A stretch of 64,000 bases of DNA, taken from positions 1 to 64,000 of the forward strand of contig SAXG01000016.1 in the NCBI GenBank assembly GCA_012932865.1, given 5' to 3'. The position numbers were made by a program, and so were the translations under genes. Below the pieces are notes generated by a model. It worked only from the letters and a program-made list of their open reading frames with translations, ran no database searches and had not been told where the DNA came from. The first letter of the stretch is position 1. Every line of letters begins with the position of its first letter. Below, piece by piece: positions 24,601 to 34,585 of this stretch. The stretch comes from Amylostereum areolatum. Lineage: Eukaryota; Basidiomycota; Agaricomycetes; Russulales; Stereaceae.

Positions 24601-25771
24601 CCCATGGGCGTCGCTCAGGGAGCTTGTCGAAGTCGTCTTTGTCAAAGATGTCCTTGAATTCGTGGTACACCGTTGGGACTCGCTCAGAGAAGGTCTGTTC
24701 CTTTTTCTTAGCGTGCTCTTCAATTGCAATGTCCGATGCATGGGTCCGGATGTGGTATGTCGCTTTGTAGCCATCCCAGTCGAAAGCAAACAGCTGCTCG
24801 TCCTTTTCCATGTGGACTGGCTCTTCCTCCTCCTCTTCATCCTCATCGATATTGAGGAGGGGAGGGGGACGAGAGCAGCTGATAGGGCATCGGTCAAATT
24901 CAATTGACCCGGATTTCCAGTCGATGTGAGGGTTGTGCTTCTTTAGCCACTCATGTCCAATGAAAAGGTCCGTATCTCCTAGATTGGAGACCGCCAGGTC
25001 AATGTTTTCTTCATGGTCTTGAATATTTAGGCGAAGTGTGACATATTCCGTAATGGGACCTCCTGTGTTGAGAGTGCCGTCTGCATTTCGTACTGGGATT
25101 GGGCGAGCAGTCCGTCGCGTGGGGATGTGATTTTCCTGCACAAACTTCGTGTTGATACACGAGCCAGTGCAACCACTGTCCAGGAGTGCGAGAGCTTTGA
25201 CAATGCGTTTGGAATCTACCACCAGTTGTGTGGGAATGACCGTTTGTTCCTTGGCGCTGGCGGAGCGTATGAACTGCATAGGAGTGGCGAGCTCTAGTAG
25301 AGCTTGACATGCTAACTCGTCTCCCATGCCAGTTATTTCCTTGATGGCTTCATAAGTAGCCTTGTCACGGCGTCGGTGGTGTGTCCAGATGCGAAGGATT
25401 GCAATCGCGCTTTCGGGTTTGTCTTCCCTTAAGCGACGAAGCGTCCATTGAGCTGTTCCAGGTGCCATATAACATGATTTGGGCGCCGTGCCCCTTCCAT
25501 CGCACGGCGTTGTCCCTGACTTCACAGGGTCCATATCCAAAACCGAGTCCGTATCCAAAGCCGTATCCAAAACTGAAGCCGAAACCGAAGCCATATCCAA
25601 AGCCGAAGGCTCACAAATCGAGGCCTGAGTATCTAAAATAACAACGGGACGCGTGCCCGTACCGATAGAGTCCGTAAGAGAAGTCATAATGGGGATATCC
25701 CCCGTAGTAGTACAGTCCGAATTCAACAATGCGCATATGTAAACGAGAACCAGGCCACCGAGGCGCCACAA
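21659..25771 (-). CDS. pol: Retrotransposon pol polyprotein with chromodomain
   Basis: One open frame of 1370 codons. Domains in order: aspartic protease (ALLDSGCTG, about residues 190-200), reverse transcriptase with YLDD at 24098-24109, RNase H (FRVEADSSDYATGAVLSQ), integrase zinc-binding segment (CETCQRTK) and core with DFVMPLP and SDRGSVF aspartates, then a C-terminal chromodomain (YLVKWKGYPDNDNTWEP). Chromodomains steer chromovirus integration toward marked chromatin. The integrase block normally read as GQTER is GQTKR here (codon 22529-22531), replacing the expected third catalytic acidic residue with lysine. The frame opens with a non-ATG codon and lies in a different frame from the zinc-knuckle exon, so expression probably depends on frameshifting or processing of a Gag-Pol precursor. 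Confidence 0.92.
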   Translation of the reverse strand: MWRLGGLVLVYICALLNSDCTTTGDIPIMTSLTDSIGTGTRPVVILDTQASICEPSALDMASVSASVLDTALDTDSVLDMDPVKSGTTPCDGRGTAPKSCYMAPGTAQWTLRRLREDKPESAIAILRIWTHHRRRDKATYEAIKEITGMGDELACQALLELATPMQFIRSASAKEQTVIPTQLVVDSKRIVKALALLDSGCTGSCINTKFVQENHIPTRRTARPIPVRNADGTLNTGGPITEYVTLRLNIQDHEENIDLAVSNLGDTDLFIGHEWLKKHNPHIDWKSGSIEFDRCPISCSRPPPLLNIDEDEEEEEEPVHMEKDEQLFAFDWDGYKATYHIRTHASDIAIEEHAKKKEQTFSERVPTVYHEFKDIFDKDDFDKLPERRPWDHAIELTPNFKPVDCKVYPLTLDEQKQLDAFLEENLRSGRIQPSKSPMASPFFFIKKKDGSLRPVQDYRKLNEMTIKNRYPLPLIQELVDKLKGARHFTKLDVRWGYNNVRIKEGDEWKAAFRTNKGLYEPTVMFFGLTNSPSTFQAMMNDLFKDLIHQGVVVVYLDDILIFTHTLEEHRRIVKEVLRILRENKLYLKPEKCEFEKAEIEYLGMIVGGGRVRMDPAKVAAITNWPAPKTKKQLQSFLGFCNFYRRFIKDFSGIAHPMTKLTGKTEWVWDTPQQEAFEELKRRITSQPVLAIPTDDGQFRVEADSSDYATGAVLSQQQDNGKWHPVAFLSKSLSEAERNYEIYDKELLAIMTALEEWRQYLMGARQEFEIWSDHRNLTYFRKAQKLNRRQARWLTELQEYHCTLLHKPGKTMGKPDAISRLAGLEKGEKDNENIVLLKPELFRTLNHAGIITNGPDNVFIERIQEATLLRDHAVERALALKVKGWLEHADGTITWQHRLYVPRDKGLRADIIQAHHDGPLVGHPGRYKTHELITRNYWWPAIRDDVRKYVEGCETCQRTKIRHDRIAAPLHPHDPPQAPWEHVSIDFVMPLPVSDGKDAICNVNCMGTKQVVFWATTKDLTEDELAFEYLREVVPHHGIPRKIVSDRGSVFVSKFTTALFQLLGIEGNPSTAYHPQTDGQTKRSNMTMENYLRIFVNQRQDNWTRYLPLAMTALNNMVHSSIGMSPNFANYGRELYLGTNPRRETDNPSANEFAQRMRDIYEEARSALKAAQDDQKRFYDRKKDEPIDYKIGDFVWLEAKTRDGQTVIKTARPMQKLDDKRFGPFEILEKVGASAYKLRLPTSWSRKHPVFNESLLSPHNGPAFDNQKAPTPPPPELVQGEEVYEVEKIIDSKKVGRGFKYLVKWKGYPDNDNTWEPLTNLQNAKKRIDDFHREHPGAPKPARLNRWKLLSEEETGSDYDEDVESKEGVMS
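21667..21679 (-). promoter_or_regulatory. Polypurine tract
   Basis: On the minus strand the 13 bases directly before the 3' LTR read aaggaaggggtga. A purine run in this position primes plus-strand DNA synthesis in LTR elements. Here it overlaps the end of the pol frame. Confidence 0.7.
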
Positions 25772-25831
25772 AACCAGACGAGCGAGAAACAGAAACTTGG
25801 GCTTCAGATGCCGTGTACATCGTCAGCCCCC

Positions 25832-27390
25832 TCAAAAACCCTCCTTCTTCTCCTCCACCTTCGGCTGAGCTTGAAGCGCGTCCATCACGCTTTTCCGATC
25901 TTCGGCCGACAGGCTCCTAGCCCAGGCGGTGGGCGTCTCGAACGTCTGTGCTCGAGCCTCCCGCTTTGGTGGTTCCGTGTACCGGTCCCTCCCCCACATG
26001 TCTCGGATGTTCTTCACGTCCACCCTGCAGTCCCGCACCTGGTGGCCATTCTGTCCGCAGCGGAAGCATCGCCCTTGATGTCGACACGGTTGACGTCCAT
26101 CGGCTGACCTTTGCCACCGTGCACCGTGCCGGTTCCATCGCGGCGCCATGGGACCTGCCCCCCTTGTTGCCCATTGGACGATCCTTGTCCTTTGGGTTTT
26201 TGGTTCTGCACGGGTCCACTGCGCTGGGTCTTAAGGTCCTCCCGCTCCTGTCGCAGACCGTCGATCAGGATGATGCGCTCTTTGAGGTCCTCATATTTCT
26301 GAGGAACGTGACCGCTGTCGTAGATGGAGTCGATGGTCCGATAGTAGACGTTGTGTTTGAGCAGCTGCATGAGGTGGATAGGGTCCTGCGCCGTGGAGTA
26401 TCCTGCCTTTCTTGCGAGTTGCTCGAACTTGGCGAAGTATTCATGGGCAGTGGTACCCTTCGTCTGTTTGAACCCGTCCAGTTCGACTGCGGCACGGTGC
26501 TGCTCATTGACGTCGGTGAAGGCCCCTTTGAGTGCTTTGTGGAAGTCCACCCAGGCGACCATGGCTCCATTGGCCAAGTGTGCATCCTCATACTCGGCCT
26601 TCCAGGTGCGTGCTGCCTCCCCCGTCATGTAGGTGAGAATGAAGAGGACTTTGTCCTTGTCCGTCACGAGGTCATCCTCAGCAGCTCGCATGTATTCCTC
26701 GCACGACCGCATCCAGTCATTGAAGTCCTCTCGTTTCCCAGAGAAGCCTTCAGGAGTTTTCGCGTGGACTTTCTTTCGGGGGGGTCTGGCGGCGGCGGCG
26801 GCTGGGGCACTAACAGTGACCGCAGGGGGGTTGACGGTGATGGGGGGGGCCGTGACGTTGACGGTGGGGGGTGGCAGGTTGAGGGCAGCAACAAGCACGG
26901 CAGGGATGGCGACCCATTGGCCATTTACTTCCATGAGCCAGGCATCGTCGGTGCCGTTATTCATGTGTTGGATGGGAGAGCCAGTTTGGCCGATGACAAT
27001 GTTCCATGTTCCACCGATTTCGGTGCAGTTGGCAAGTTCGGCGGGGAGAGGGGGTTGGGGGTCAGGTGCGGATCCACTGGGCAGCCATGATTGGTTCGTT
27101 GAGGTCGGAGAAGTCTTCGTCGGTGACAGGCGGTAGGGCGGAGGCGGCGATGAGGTTGAAGTCGGCTTCAGTGAGGTCGTCTTGGCTTTCGTTGGCGAAG
27201 TACCAACTGATGCCACTTGTTTGGGTTGCTACGAAGGCGACTTCGACAGTGGTGTCTCCGAGTTGGACAAAGAAGTCGTTTCCTCGTTCAGTGAAGCCTA
27301 GAGGGAGGGGATATATGTAGCAGTTTTCGTCCTCAACGTCGGTGTCGGAGTCAGAACTGGAGTCGGAGCCGTTGAGTCCGAACGAGGGAA
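25832..27390 (-). CDS. gag: Retrotransposon gag with zinc knuckle, split over three frames
   Basis: Capsid and nucleocapsid region. The longest frame (26014-27216) carries a proline-rich lead-in and a capsid-like helical region (about 26280-26760, with FNDWMRSCEEYMRAAEDD and YFAKFEQLARKAGY). The zinc knuckle CFRCGQNGHQVRDC is in another frame (25832-26149). Upstream, 27080-27390 has a third open frame (GNDFFVQLGDTTVEVAF and SWYFANESQDDLTEADF) that appears to be the true N-terminal part and ends just before the main frame takes over. Two frame changes (near 27080 and 26060) within gag are unusual for so young an element. They may be real damage, programmed shifts or base-call errors. Confidence 0.75.
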
Positions 27391-27394
27391 TTGT

Positions 27395-28003
27395 TTATAA
27401 GTGGGTGAGGTCGATGACCTCTGGCTGGGTGAGGTCGATGACCTCTGGCTCTGGTGTGGGGCTGGGGGTGTTGCCTGGTGTAAGGAGGCGGTGGGTGTGT
27501 CGAGTGTCTACTGGTATTTTCTCGTTGGGCGCGTAGAAGGATTTTGGGGGTTGCTCGAGTTTGTAGCGGTAGGTGACGTATGGGCAGGAGTAGACGTAGA
27601 GGTTTCCGTTTCCTTGTTCGCTTATTTTGAGGCGATAGAAGTGGATGTCTATGATGGAGTCTTCAAGTTCTTCTACACCGAGGGCGACCTTCCAATTGTG
27701 CCAGGCCCAAGGGTCTTTAGATTCGTTGATGAGGGAGATGATAGCGTCGTGGCTGATGGGGATGAATTCTTGTACTTGCGAGCGCCAATCTTCCATGCAC
27801 GAGCCCCCAGTCGAAATGGTTACTCTGTGCGGCAAGGGAAGATTTTGTCGAGGGAAGGTGGTTCTGTTATGAGATCGCAAGACGGTCTGCCTCAGTCTTC
27901 TCGACCTGTTGGCTGTCTCTTCGTCTAGGGGACACGAGCCCAAAGACTTCCTAAACCGCTTTCCTTTCGCCGCTTTTACTCGTTTCCTACACCAAAGGTG
28001 CAC
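27395..28003 (-). CDS. Extra open frame between 5' LTR and gag
   Basis: A frame of 202 codons upstream of gag, ending with a short repeat of the motif VIDLT. The stop at 27395 is followed in the same frame by the N-terminal gag segment, so one stop codon separates the two. I recognise no domain. It may be a Gag N-terminal extension interrupted by a stop, an accessory protein, or leader sequence that happens to be open. The first codon may not be the true start. Confidence 0.45.
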   Translation of the reverse strand: MHLWCRKRVKAAKGKRFRKSLGSCPLDEETANRSRRLRQTVLRSHNRTTFPRQNLPLPHRVTISTGGSCMEDWRSQVQEFIPISHDAIISLINESKDPWAWHNWKVALGVEELEDSIIDIHFYRLKISEQGNGNLYVYSCPYVTYRYKLEQPPKSFYAPNEKIPVDTRHTHRLLTPGNTPSPTPEPEVIDLTQPEVIDLTHL

Positions 28004-28267
28004 CTTCTACTGTCACCTCTGAGCTTTCAACTCCTGGTATTGGAGAGTCTCGAGTAGGTGTAACGTTTCGAGGAAACGTCAAGCCGGCACCGGTATACGT
28101 GCGCACGACCACAATGTCAGGGTAACGAGTCGCGTACTCTGGGGGCAACGGTCTAGGGCGGCACGGGGGAAGAACAAGGTCAGTACCAGACGGGTACTAC
28201 TACTACTACGCTACAGTACGTAGGGATGGTCGTAGGGTGGTGCAAGAGTAAACAGATCTCGAGCTTA

Positions 28268-28724
28268 TGTCAGCAACGACTAGTGCGACAGCACCAAGCT
28301 ACGACAAAGCTGACAGAGGAAGAGGACGACAGAGGGGAGCCGATCAGACACGGCGACAGACAAGGGAAAGCAAGCAAAGTCGGTAGAATTGACTAGCTCG
28401 AGATAAGGAATATGTACAGCGAGAGCGAGCCTTATATACACAAGAGGAGAGAGACTTAGGTAAGCAACCAATACACGGCGATCAGTAAGCAGACCAAGTA
28501 TAAGTAAGCAGTCGTATGTAAAAGAGCACAGCATGAGTCAGTATCGTACAGCATGAGTCAAGAGAAAGGAGTCAGACCCGGACCGAGATGAGTCACGTGG
28601 GTCCGGGCGGGATATAGATGAGCCGGGTCCGGGCCAAGGTGGAGCCGGACCGGTGATAAGTCGATAAGTCCTAAAGCGTGTAACCGATGTAAAGTAAAAA
28701 GAAAATTATAGACCGTTCATGACA
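28268..28724 (-). repeat. 5' LTR
   Basis: 457 bp, identical to the 3' LTR except at one base. It should contain the element promoter. It ends 95 bp before the proposed start of the cysteine-cluster gene at 28820, so it now forms that gene's upstream region, pointing away from it. Confidence 0.93.
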
Positions 28725-28819
28725 TAACTTCCCTTCTGATTTCTTTAGATTTATTCATACCCGATGCAAACCCTATTCCTCGGTCCTTCACACCCCCCCA
28801 CCCCAACTACAAGAAGGGC

Positions 28820-30149
28820 ATGCCGGATGCAAGGCGCGACGCCGAGCCGGATGCAGACCTCGACGCTCTGGCGGATGTCCTCCCCGGAGTGTCCGGTGGC
28901 TCCGCGGACAAAGACCTGGACGAAGACTCGGACGAAGAAACCCTTCCCGCCTTCGACCTCCCTTCGTTTGGCTCCCAAGAGCCGGTGTTGCAGGAGGAGC
29001 CGGTGGTGCAGGACGCAGTGCCGGACGACGCAATGGATGTTGACGACACGGCTTTCGCGCTGGTGGAGTTTAGCATGGTGGTCGACGACGACGATGTGGA
29101 TCTCGATGAGGAGGAGGGGGAGGTTGATCAGCTTCACGAGGTCGGCAATGACGGCAATGGGGGGGAGGGTCGCGATCGCGGTGAGGGCGAGGGCGAGGGA
29201 GGAGCAGTTGGTGAGGGTCCGGAGGTTCCGGAGGGTCTGGAGGGTCCGGAGGGTCCGGCGGCCGCAGAGGCTGACGAGGTTTCCATCTTGTACTCCTCAG
29301 ATGGCGAGTACTGGCCGAACATGGTGCGTGGCCCTTCCCTTTCGTACGGAATAATGACTTATCGTGATTTCATAGGTCGATTGCACTCAGTGCGGAAAGG
29401 CACACGCGGCGTGCTGGGCCAAGCCCAAGGGGGACATGTGCCTGCGCTGCTACGACAAAAAGTCGACGTGCAGCCACCACTCGAAGGGGACGGCAACCAC
29501 AAGAGCCGCGTACCTGACCTTGCTGAAGCAGGGCCGAGCCAGACGTCTGGAGAAGTACATTCCGGACGGGAAGGTTGTGAAGGATGCCGGGAAGGGAGGT
29601 CCGAGGGGAGGTCCGAGTGGTGCTGCGGCCTCGAAGGCAAGCTCGTCCGCCGGCGAAGGTTCGTCTAGCGGGGGGACCGTCAAGGAGCCGAAAGGGAAGG
29701 AGAAGGCCAACCTCGGCATTGGGAGCGACGGTAGGTCTTCCATTTCCTACCGGGAGGTTGCGGATACTGACTGTAAAACTGGAGATCCAGGGAAGAAATG
29801 TGTCAGACCTGCGGCCCTCCGGAAGAGGAGTTTGTTGCATGGTGTTGTGGTCGAGTCCCTGGACGAGTTCTGCATCTCCATCAAGGGGCAGATTGAGTTC
29901 ACCCGGATCGAATTCGAGGGTGTGGTCCAGGATGCGAACACCGTCGTCATGGCCCACATCTCGGATATCCACAAGCAAAACCTGGAGCTTCTCAATGTCG
30001 TCAAGGCCCTGGAGGTGCAGTGCGGGGAGCTCAAGAAGGATGCGGAGAAGGTACTTGAGGTGAGCACGCGGCTTGAAGCGCTGCTTCGCGCATCCGAGGG
30101 CAAGCATCCGAGTGGCAATGACGAGTCTGCGGCCGGGCCTAGCAAGTAG
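28820..30149 (+). CDS. Acidic protein with C6 cysteine cluster, unknown function
   Basis: Two exons (28820-29323 and 29376-30149) flank a 52-bp intron and encode 425 residues. Residues 1-168 are very acidic with Gly/Glu/Pro repeats (about 29160-29270). Exon 2 starts with six cysteines spaced CX2CX6CX8CX2CX6C followed by SHH, the spacing of fungal Zn2Cys6 clusters, but without the usual basic residues between the first cysteines. A basic, serine-rich linker follows, then a long predicted helix (about 29860-30110), possibly a coiled coil. Similar cysteine-cluster proteins are abundant in Agaricomycete genomes, often near transposons. Zinc or nucleic-acid binding is plausible but unproven. The retrotransposon inserted just upstream. 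Confidence 0.65.
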
Positions 30150-30257
30150 ACTCCTAGTCTACCTTCTTGTGTAGGTCTTCCATTGTTCTAGGTGTGGTTG
30201 CTTCTGACCTTTTAACACAGTGTAATATATCTCTTGGATTATGGTTTTTTTGGTGTC

Positions 30258-30329
30258 TCGGATGCGTCGGATGCTTCGGACGCTTCGGATGTTTCGGATG
30301 TCTCGGACACGTCGGATGGTTCGGAGGTT
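30258..30329. repeat. 9-bp tandem repeat, eight units
   Basis: Eight imperfect copies of tcggatgnn immediately after the cysteine-cluster gene. Several copies vary at positions 6-9. The array lies outside the coding frame. Confidence 0.8.
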
Positions 30330-31064
30330 GAGGATGACTTTGTGTGTCTGTGGCAGGGTTGTCATGCGTATGTAATGGTAATGTAGATATATGACTTGAT
30401 TCCCCGAAGTAATTGTATCAATGATTCTGCTTATGTCGTTCTGTGTGTGGAAGGGTGGGGAAGAACTGGGGACTTAGAGTATTTCGCTTAGCAGAGTGCA
30501 CGTGACATTACTGGTCGTTCCGGTCGGAATTCACACGGTCCCAATGCATTACCATTTTTGGCTTTGACCTCGTCTTGCCACCTGACACCACACCCCCAGT
30601 TCTTGGGTTTTTTATGTCCTCATTAGCCCCATGAGCCCCCTTAAATCATTATTGTTATTGCTCGTGGCTCCGTAATGTCAGCCCTCCATCCCCCAGGAAA
30701 GCGGCCACGTCACAACGGACTCGTCACTGACAGGGCACCACCTGGCCACCCCCTCCTCTCCAAATCCAGGTAGACGAACAGGTTATACCATCCACAGGAG
30801 ACGAGGACAGCAGTTCTGGAGGCTATCGAAGGTGCGCCCGCTACACCCTTCCTAGCTGTCTCCCACTGATATCATATTTACTATAGCACCGATGATCCGA
30901 GGGTGGTGGCATCCGAGGGTGGCATCCGGACCTGGGGAACACAGTGTACAAGTTGTAAAAATGTACGTTTGCATTCCCCCCCCCCCCCCCCCCTCTGCCT
31001 CCGTCTTATCCCATTCTTTCAAAGCCGAGCCCCATGAACTACCACTTCACTACTATTTCCGTGT

Positions 31065-31280
31065 CTGGAACCGACACCACTCCGTCACATCCCAACGCCC
31101 GGCCCCCCCACTAATGACCGAGTCCGCAACTGACGCCACTCCGTTCACACACCAAGTCCGGGGCCCGAGCGCCAGATGTCAGTTTGCGACCGACACCACT
31201 CCGTCACTTGCCAAATCAGTAACAGGTCCGTGCACATCTGGGTGTGGGTCCGAGTCCACGACTGACGCCACTCCGTCACA
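31065..31280. repeat. Four spaced copies of a 19-bp motif
   Basis: The motif acygacrccactccgtcac (one copy reads ccgttcac) occurs at about 31070, 31129, 31189 and 31260, a period of roughly 60-70 bp with diverged sequence between copies. Confidence 0.7.
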
Positions 31281-31549
31281 TACCAGCAGGGCCCAAAGAT
31301 CCCACCATCCGACGCGGAGGAACACCTTCCTCTCCTGCCATCCAATACCCTACACTGTCTGCCTCTCACGATCCCATCTCCGAATTTATCTGATATCTTC
31401 ATTTCTTTCAGACCCATGGCACCATCCGGGAGTTATATCTGGATTTGCGTGCCTGGGTGACTGGGTGTAGTAGTTAGGATACTAGTATATATAGCAATAT
31501 ATTCTGTGCTTCCCCCAAACATTGACCCCATGGATGAACCCACTCCCTC

Positions 31550-31700
31550 CCGGATGTGCCCCGGATGATGGGTGGTGGACCCCTCCCGGATGTTCTCCGG
31601 ATGGTGGGTGGTGGACCCCTCCCGGATGTTCTCCGGATGGTGGATGGCGGACCCCCTCCCGGATATGCCCCGGATGATGGGTGCAGGACCCCCCTTGGAC
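31550..31700. repeat. About 36-bp tandem repeat, four units
   Basis: Four units, each beginning cggatgt and containing ccggatgrtgg followed by ggacccc, start near 31551, 31587, 31623 and 31660. The period of 36-37 bp is a multiple or near-multiple of three, so long open frames cross the array, but no gene is inferred. Confidence 0.8.
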
Positions 31701-32433
31701 CCTGCCCCCTCGGATGTAGCCCGGATGAGGACCCCTCCCCACCCTCTTTATCTCCTCCCCCGGACGTTGAATAGGTAGTCTCCCGGACCCCCTATGGGAT
31801 CCGCAGGTACCCCCACCCCACCCCCTCCCCTATGATCTCACTATCCCCCGGAGGATAGGTCCCCTTGGGCCCCCGGACCCCCCCTTGGGCCCACCGTGGG
31901 GTTTGTGTTGAGAGTGGGTTAAAAGACGCGTAGATTATGTGTTAACTGCTTATTACTTGACTGTCTGGGGTCTGATGCACGGCGACTTCATGATTATGTT
32001 GTGTTACTTCGTTGGACAAAGGCTCCTCTGTTGGAAAAAATGTACCTCACCTTACAGAAATGCGACAAATAGAGATACACCGTGCTAGTACATAGATGAT
32101 TATGATGGCCCATGGTTGGGCCAAAGCCTAGAGGTTTAGGTAACAGTGCCAACTGGGCCTACTTAGATGAGTAAAAATGAAGCTAGCAGAGTCGGTGTAC
32201 AGCTAGCTATACAATGATGCTATGTGTTTTACATACAGTCCTCGCTTTCGTTCTTCATTTGAAGTTTGTGTGCGCCGGCCACAACTTTTTTTTCCAGTTC
32301 AATTTTAGTTTACTTATTTAAGTTCGAGGCTGTTCGAGGACTTCAAACGTGCGTTTATATCACGTGACCATGCACTACTCGGCGGCGCGGCGCGTAACTC
32401 AACGTGCTTCCGCGTCCCGAGTCCGGACCCAGC

Positions 32434-33400
32434 ATGTCTATCGAGCATCCGGCAACGAGAACGGGAGAGGGAGTGGCGAAGAAAAATGTATCTCCGTGGA
32501 TCCCGGTAACCCTTGTGCGTTCTCCCTTTCTGTTATATACGTGTGGCTGATGCCGCTGGAAGCTCGCGGTCACCACCGCCGCCCTCGCCGTCCCCCTCGT
32601 CCTCCTCCGTCGCCAACGAAGCGGCGCCACATCTCTATCTCACGCCGCTGACCGTGCACCACCCCCTCCGCGTCGGATAGGGCGTGCCGTCAACAGCGTA
32701 ACCGCCCAAACCTCGACCCCCACACCAGTGACCGGTCCTCCACCCCCCCGTCGACCCTCCCGAGCGTCTGTGGTTGCATCGCCCGCTATTGTGACTTCGC
32801 CCATTATCCCTTTCGAACGGACAATACCAAAAGCTTCGCCCTCCGAAGCGAACGCAGGAGCAGAGGACGCAGACGCGTTCAACGCGCCGCTGTACACGCT
32901 CAAAGCCTTCAGCCTTGCTACCTTTTGTGTTCTCTTCACCGGTGGTGTGGGCGTGTGGGGCGTGAAGACTTCTCTCGGCGTCAATGACGTGCGTCTTTCG
33001 TCCTGCTCAGCCTGTTTCGCTGCTTTGCTTACGCGTCGTGTTTCCGACCGAACAGACGCAAGAGTTCGGGGCGCTCATGCGCGCGTTCATGCTCTCAAAG
33101 ATGCCTTTCCTGTCCTCGCGAATATACCGCACACCCTCTTCTTCCGCTCTCCCCCCCGCGTTCCCCCTTCCTGTGTCCCTCCCCTTTCAAGCCGCCCCCG
33201 TGGACCATGAATACATGGAGGAGGACGCACTGGGGACGTGGACGTGGGCTGCGGCGCAGGAGCGTCTTTCGGCGGCGTATGAACAGGGCGGGATGGGGCT
33301 GTGGGCGGAGGTTGCATTGAGGGAGATGGAAATCGAGGCGGAGCTGTTGAGGAGGAGGAGGGCTGTAGAGGAAGGAGCGGCTGGACCGGGGGTGTCGTGA
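32434..33400 (+). CDS. TMEM242-like mitochondrial membrane protein
   Basis: Three exons (32434-32505, 32563-32988, 33056-33400) join in frame to give 280 residues. The N-terminal part has a short hydrophobic helix (LAVTTAALAVPLVLLRR). Residues near 130-160 read NAPLYTLKAFSLATFCVLFTG followed by GVGVWGVKTSLGVND and QEFGALMR, matching the second membrane helix and following segment of the TMEM242 family. The C-terminal tail is acidic then helical with many arginines. TMEM242 in animals is reported to assist assembly of the ATP synthase c-ring and complex I; a similar role in fungi is inference. Both introns have consensus gt-ag ends. Confidence 0.65.
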
Positions 33401-34585
33401 CCTTTTGCCCTGAGGTGGTCGTACTTGCGTCTTCTAATTTCTCTGCTGAAGGATTCAATGCTGTTGAAATCTTCGTGATTGCCACGCTCACGGCGTCCGT
33501 GGTATAAGTTATTCTGTTAAACAAGTCGACCCGCGATTTGCGCAAGGGGCGGGGTTTCAAAAGGAACATTTCGAGTCTAGGGAAGACCCCGGTACCAGGA
33601 AGAGTAGGAAACGGTGCATCGACACCAGAAGGAACTGTCGAAATCATGTAGCCAGGCAGATTGTACTAACTTACTTCAAGTAACAACGTTTGAAGCACGA
33701 CATCAACGGTCCGTTAAACGTTTAGGTCGAGGATCAAATTATACAATGACACCCGCCCGACAGAACTGAGCAGAGCAAGAAGTCTTTCTACGAAAGAAAT
33801 TTGAGTAGCATACAGATTATATGTATAAACATGTATATATGTATCAGAAGCCCATTTACTCGAGTGAAGACGAGAAGGAAATGAGCTACATAGCAGCCGC
33901 GGGACTCACAGACAGCCTGCACTAGCAGGGGCTGCCAGAGTCAGACACCCGTGGCTCAAACATAGTTCAAAACTCGGTTGGTGTCTTTTTGCCCCACTCA
34001 TAGCTATGAAATCTTAGGACACCCCACTCGGAGCCACTGGACTTGGAGTGATCTCTAGCGCTTGCTTGTAATCTCGGATCTCGGACTTGGACATCTCAGC
34101 ACTTGGACATCAAGTAAGCAGGCAAGCCGCCGGAGAGACTCCTGATAAAGTAAGAAAATAAACATTTTCTTTGATTTCTTGCGCGACCTTATCACCCCTG
34201 ATAGCCCCACAAGGCGTGGCTGATGCGAGTTTATCGCCCATTTTTTGAGTCTGATAACCCCCCCTGGACCTGACGGCCTTACCAGTGCATCACTCGGCCC
34301 TCGGATTTGGGGGGCGTATCGACAACGAGAACACTTACTAGCTTTCCTCTAGATCCCACTCGAACTCCAGCCAACAAACCATGCCGTGATCCGCTATCAT
34401 ATGAGCGGTCCATATCAATACAGAGTATGAGGAGCAGCCGGGGCGCAGGCGCGTGCGTACGAATCTAAAGCTAAGATATGCTACAGGGAGAGACAGAGGA
34501 GAGCGAGCAGAGCAAGACTGCAGCAGACTAAGAACCAAAAACAAGAAGGTTGAATCGACGGAGACCGCAAAGAGCATCGCGTGCG
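33401..34585. other. Intergenic, no supported gene
   Basis: About 1.2 kb between the TMEM242-like gene and the 3' end of the ATG14-like gene. AT-rich patches lie around 33780-33850. No conserved frame, no repeat ends and no tRNA were seen. Confidence 0.5.

Larger units (their letters stand above)
21210..28724 (-). mobile_element. Ty3/gypsy LTR retrotransposon of the chromovirus type
   Basis: A 7515-bp element on the minus strand with two 457-bp LTRs (tgtca...tgaca ends) that differ at one base by my reading. Reading from its 5' LTR at 28268-28724 come an extra 202-codon frame, gag with zinc knuckle, then pol with protease, reverse transcriptase, RNase H, integrase and a C-terminal chromodomain, then the 3' LTR at 21210-21666. 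A purine tract precedes the 3' LTR. Flanks are gttac on the left and taact on the right, not a clean target-site duplication. I did not find a convincing tRNA primer match next to the 5' LTR. Near-identical LTRs indicate a very recent insertion. Confidence 0.92.
30330..32433. other. Low-complexity intergenic region
   Basis: About 2.1 kb with no supported gene, containing a C homopolymer at about 30976-30993 and the two tandem arrays listed separately. A G/C-skewed region of Gly/Pro-like codons near 31480-31910 is open in several frames only because of its repeats. The promoter of the TMEM242-like gene should lie at the right end. Confidence 0.5.

Noticed and set aside
21205..28729. Target-site duplication gttac / taact for the retrotransposon
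   Set aside because: The 5-bp flanks do not match as direct repeats; at most a 4-bp near match (ttac/taac) with one difference.
28764..29354. Alternative plus frame of 196 codons in the first exon of the cysteine-cluster gene
   Set aside because: Overlaps the acidic exon in another frame, is Arg/Ser-rich and does not join the cysteine exon in phase.
31550..31700. Possible CRISPR-like array
   Set aside because: It is a degenerate tandem repeat with no unique spacers, in a eukaryotic genome.
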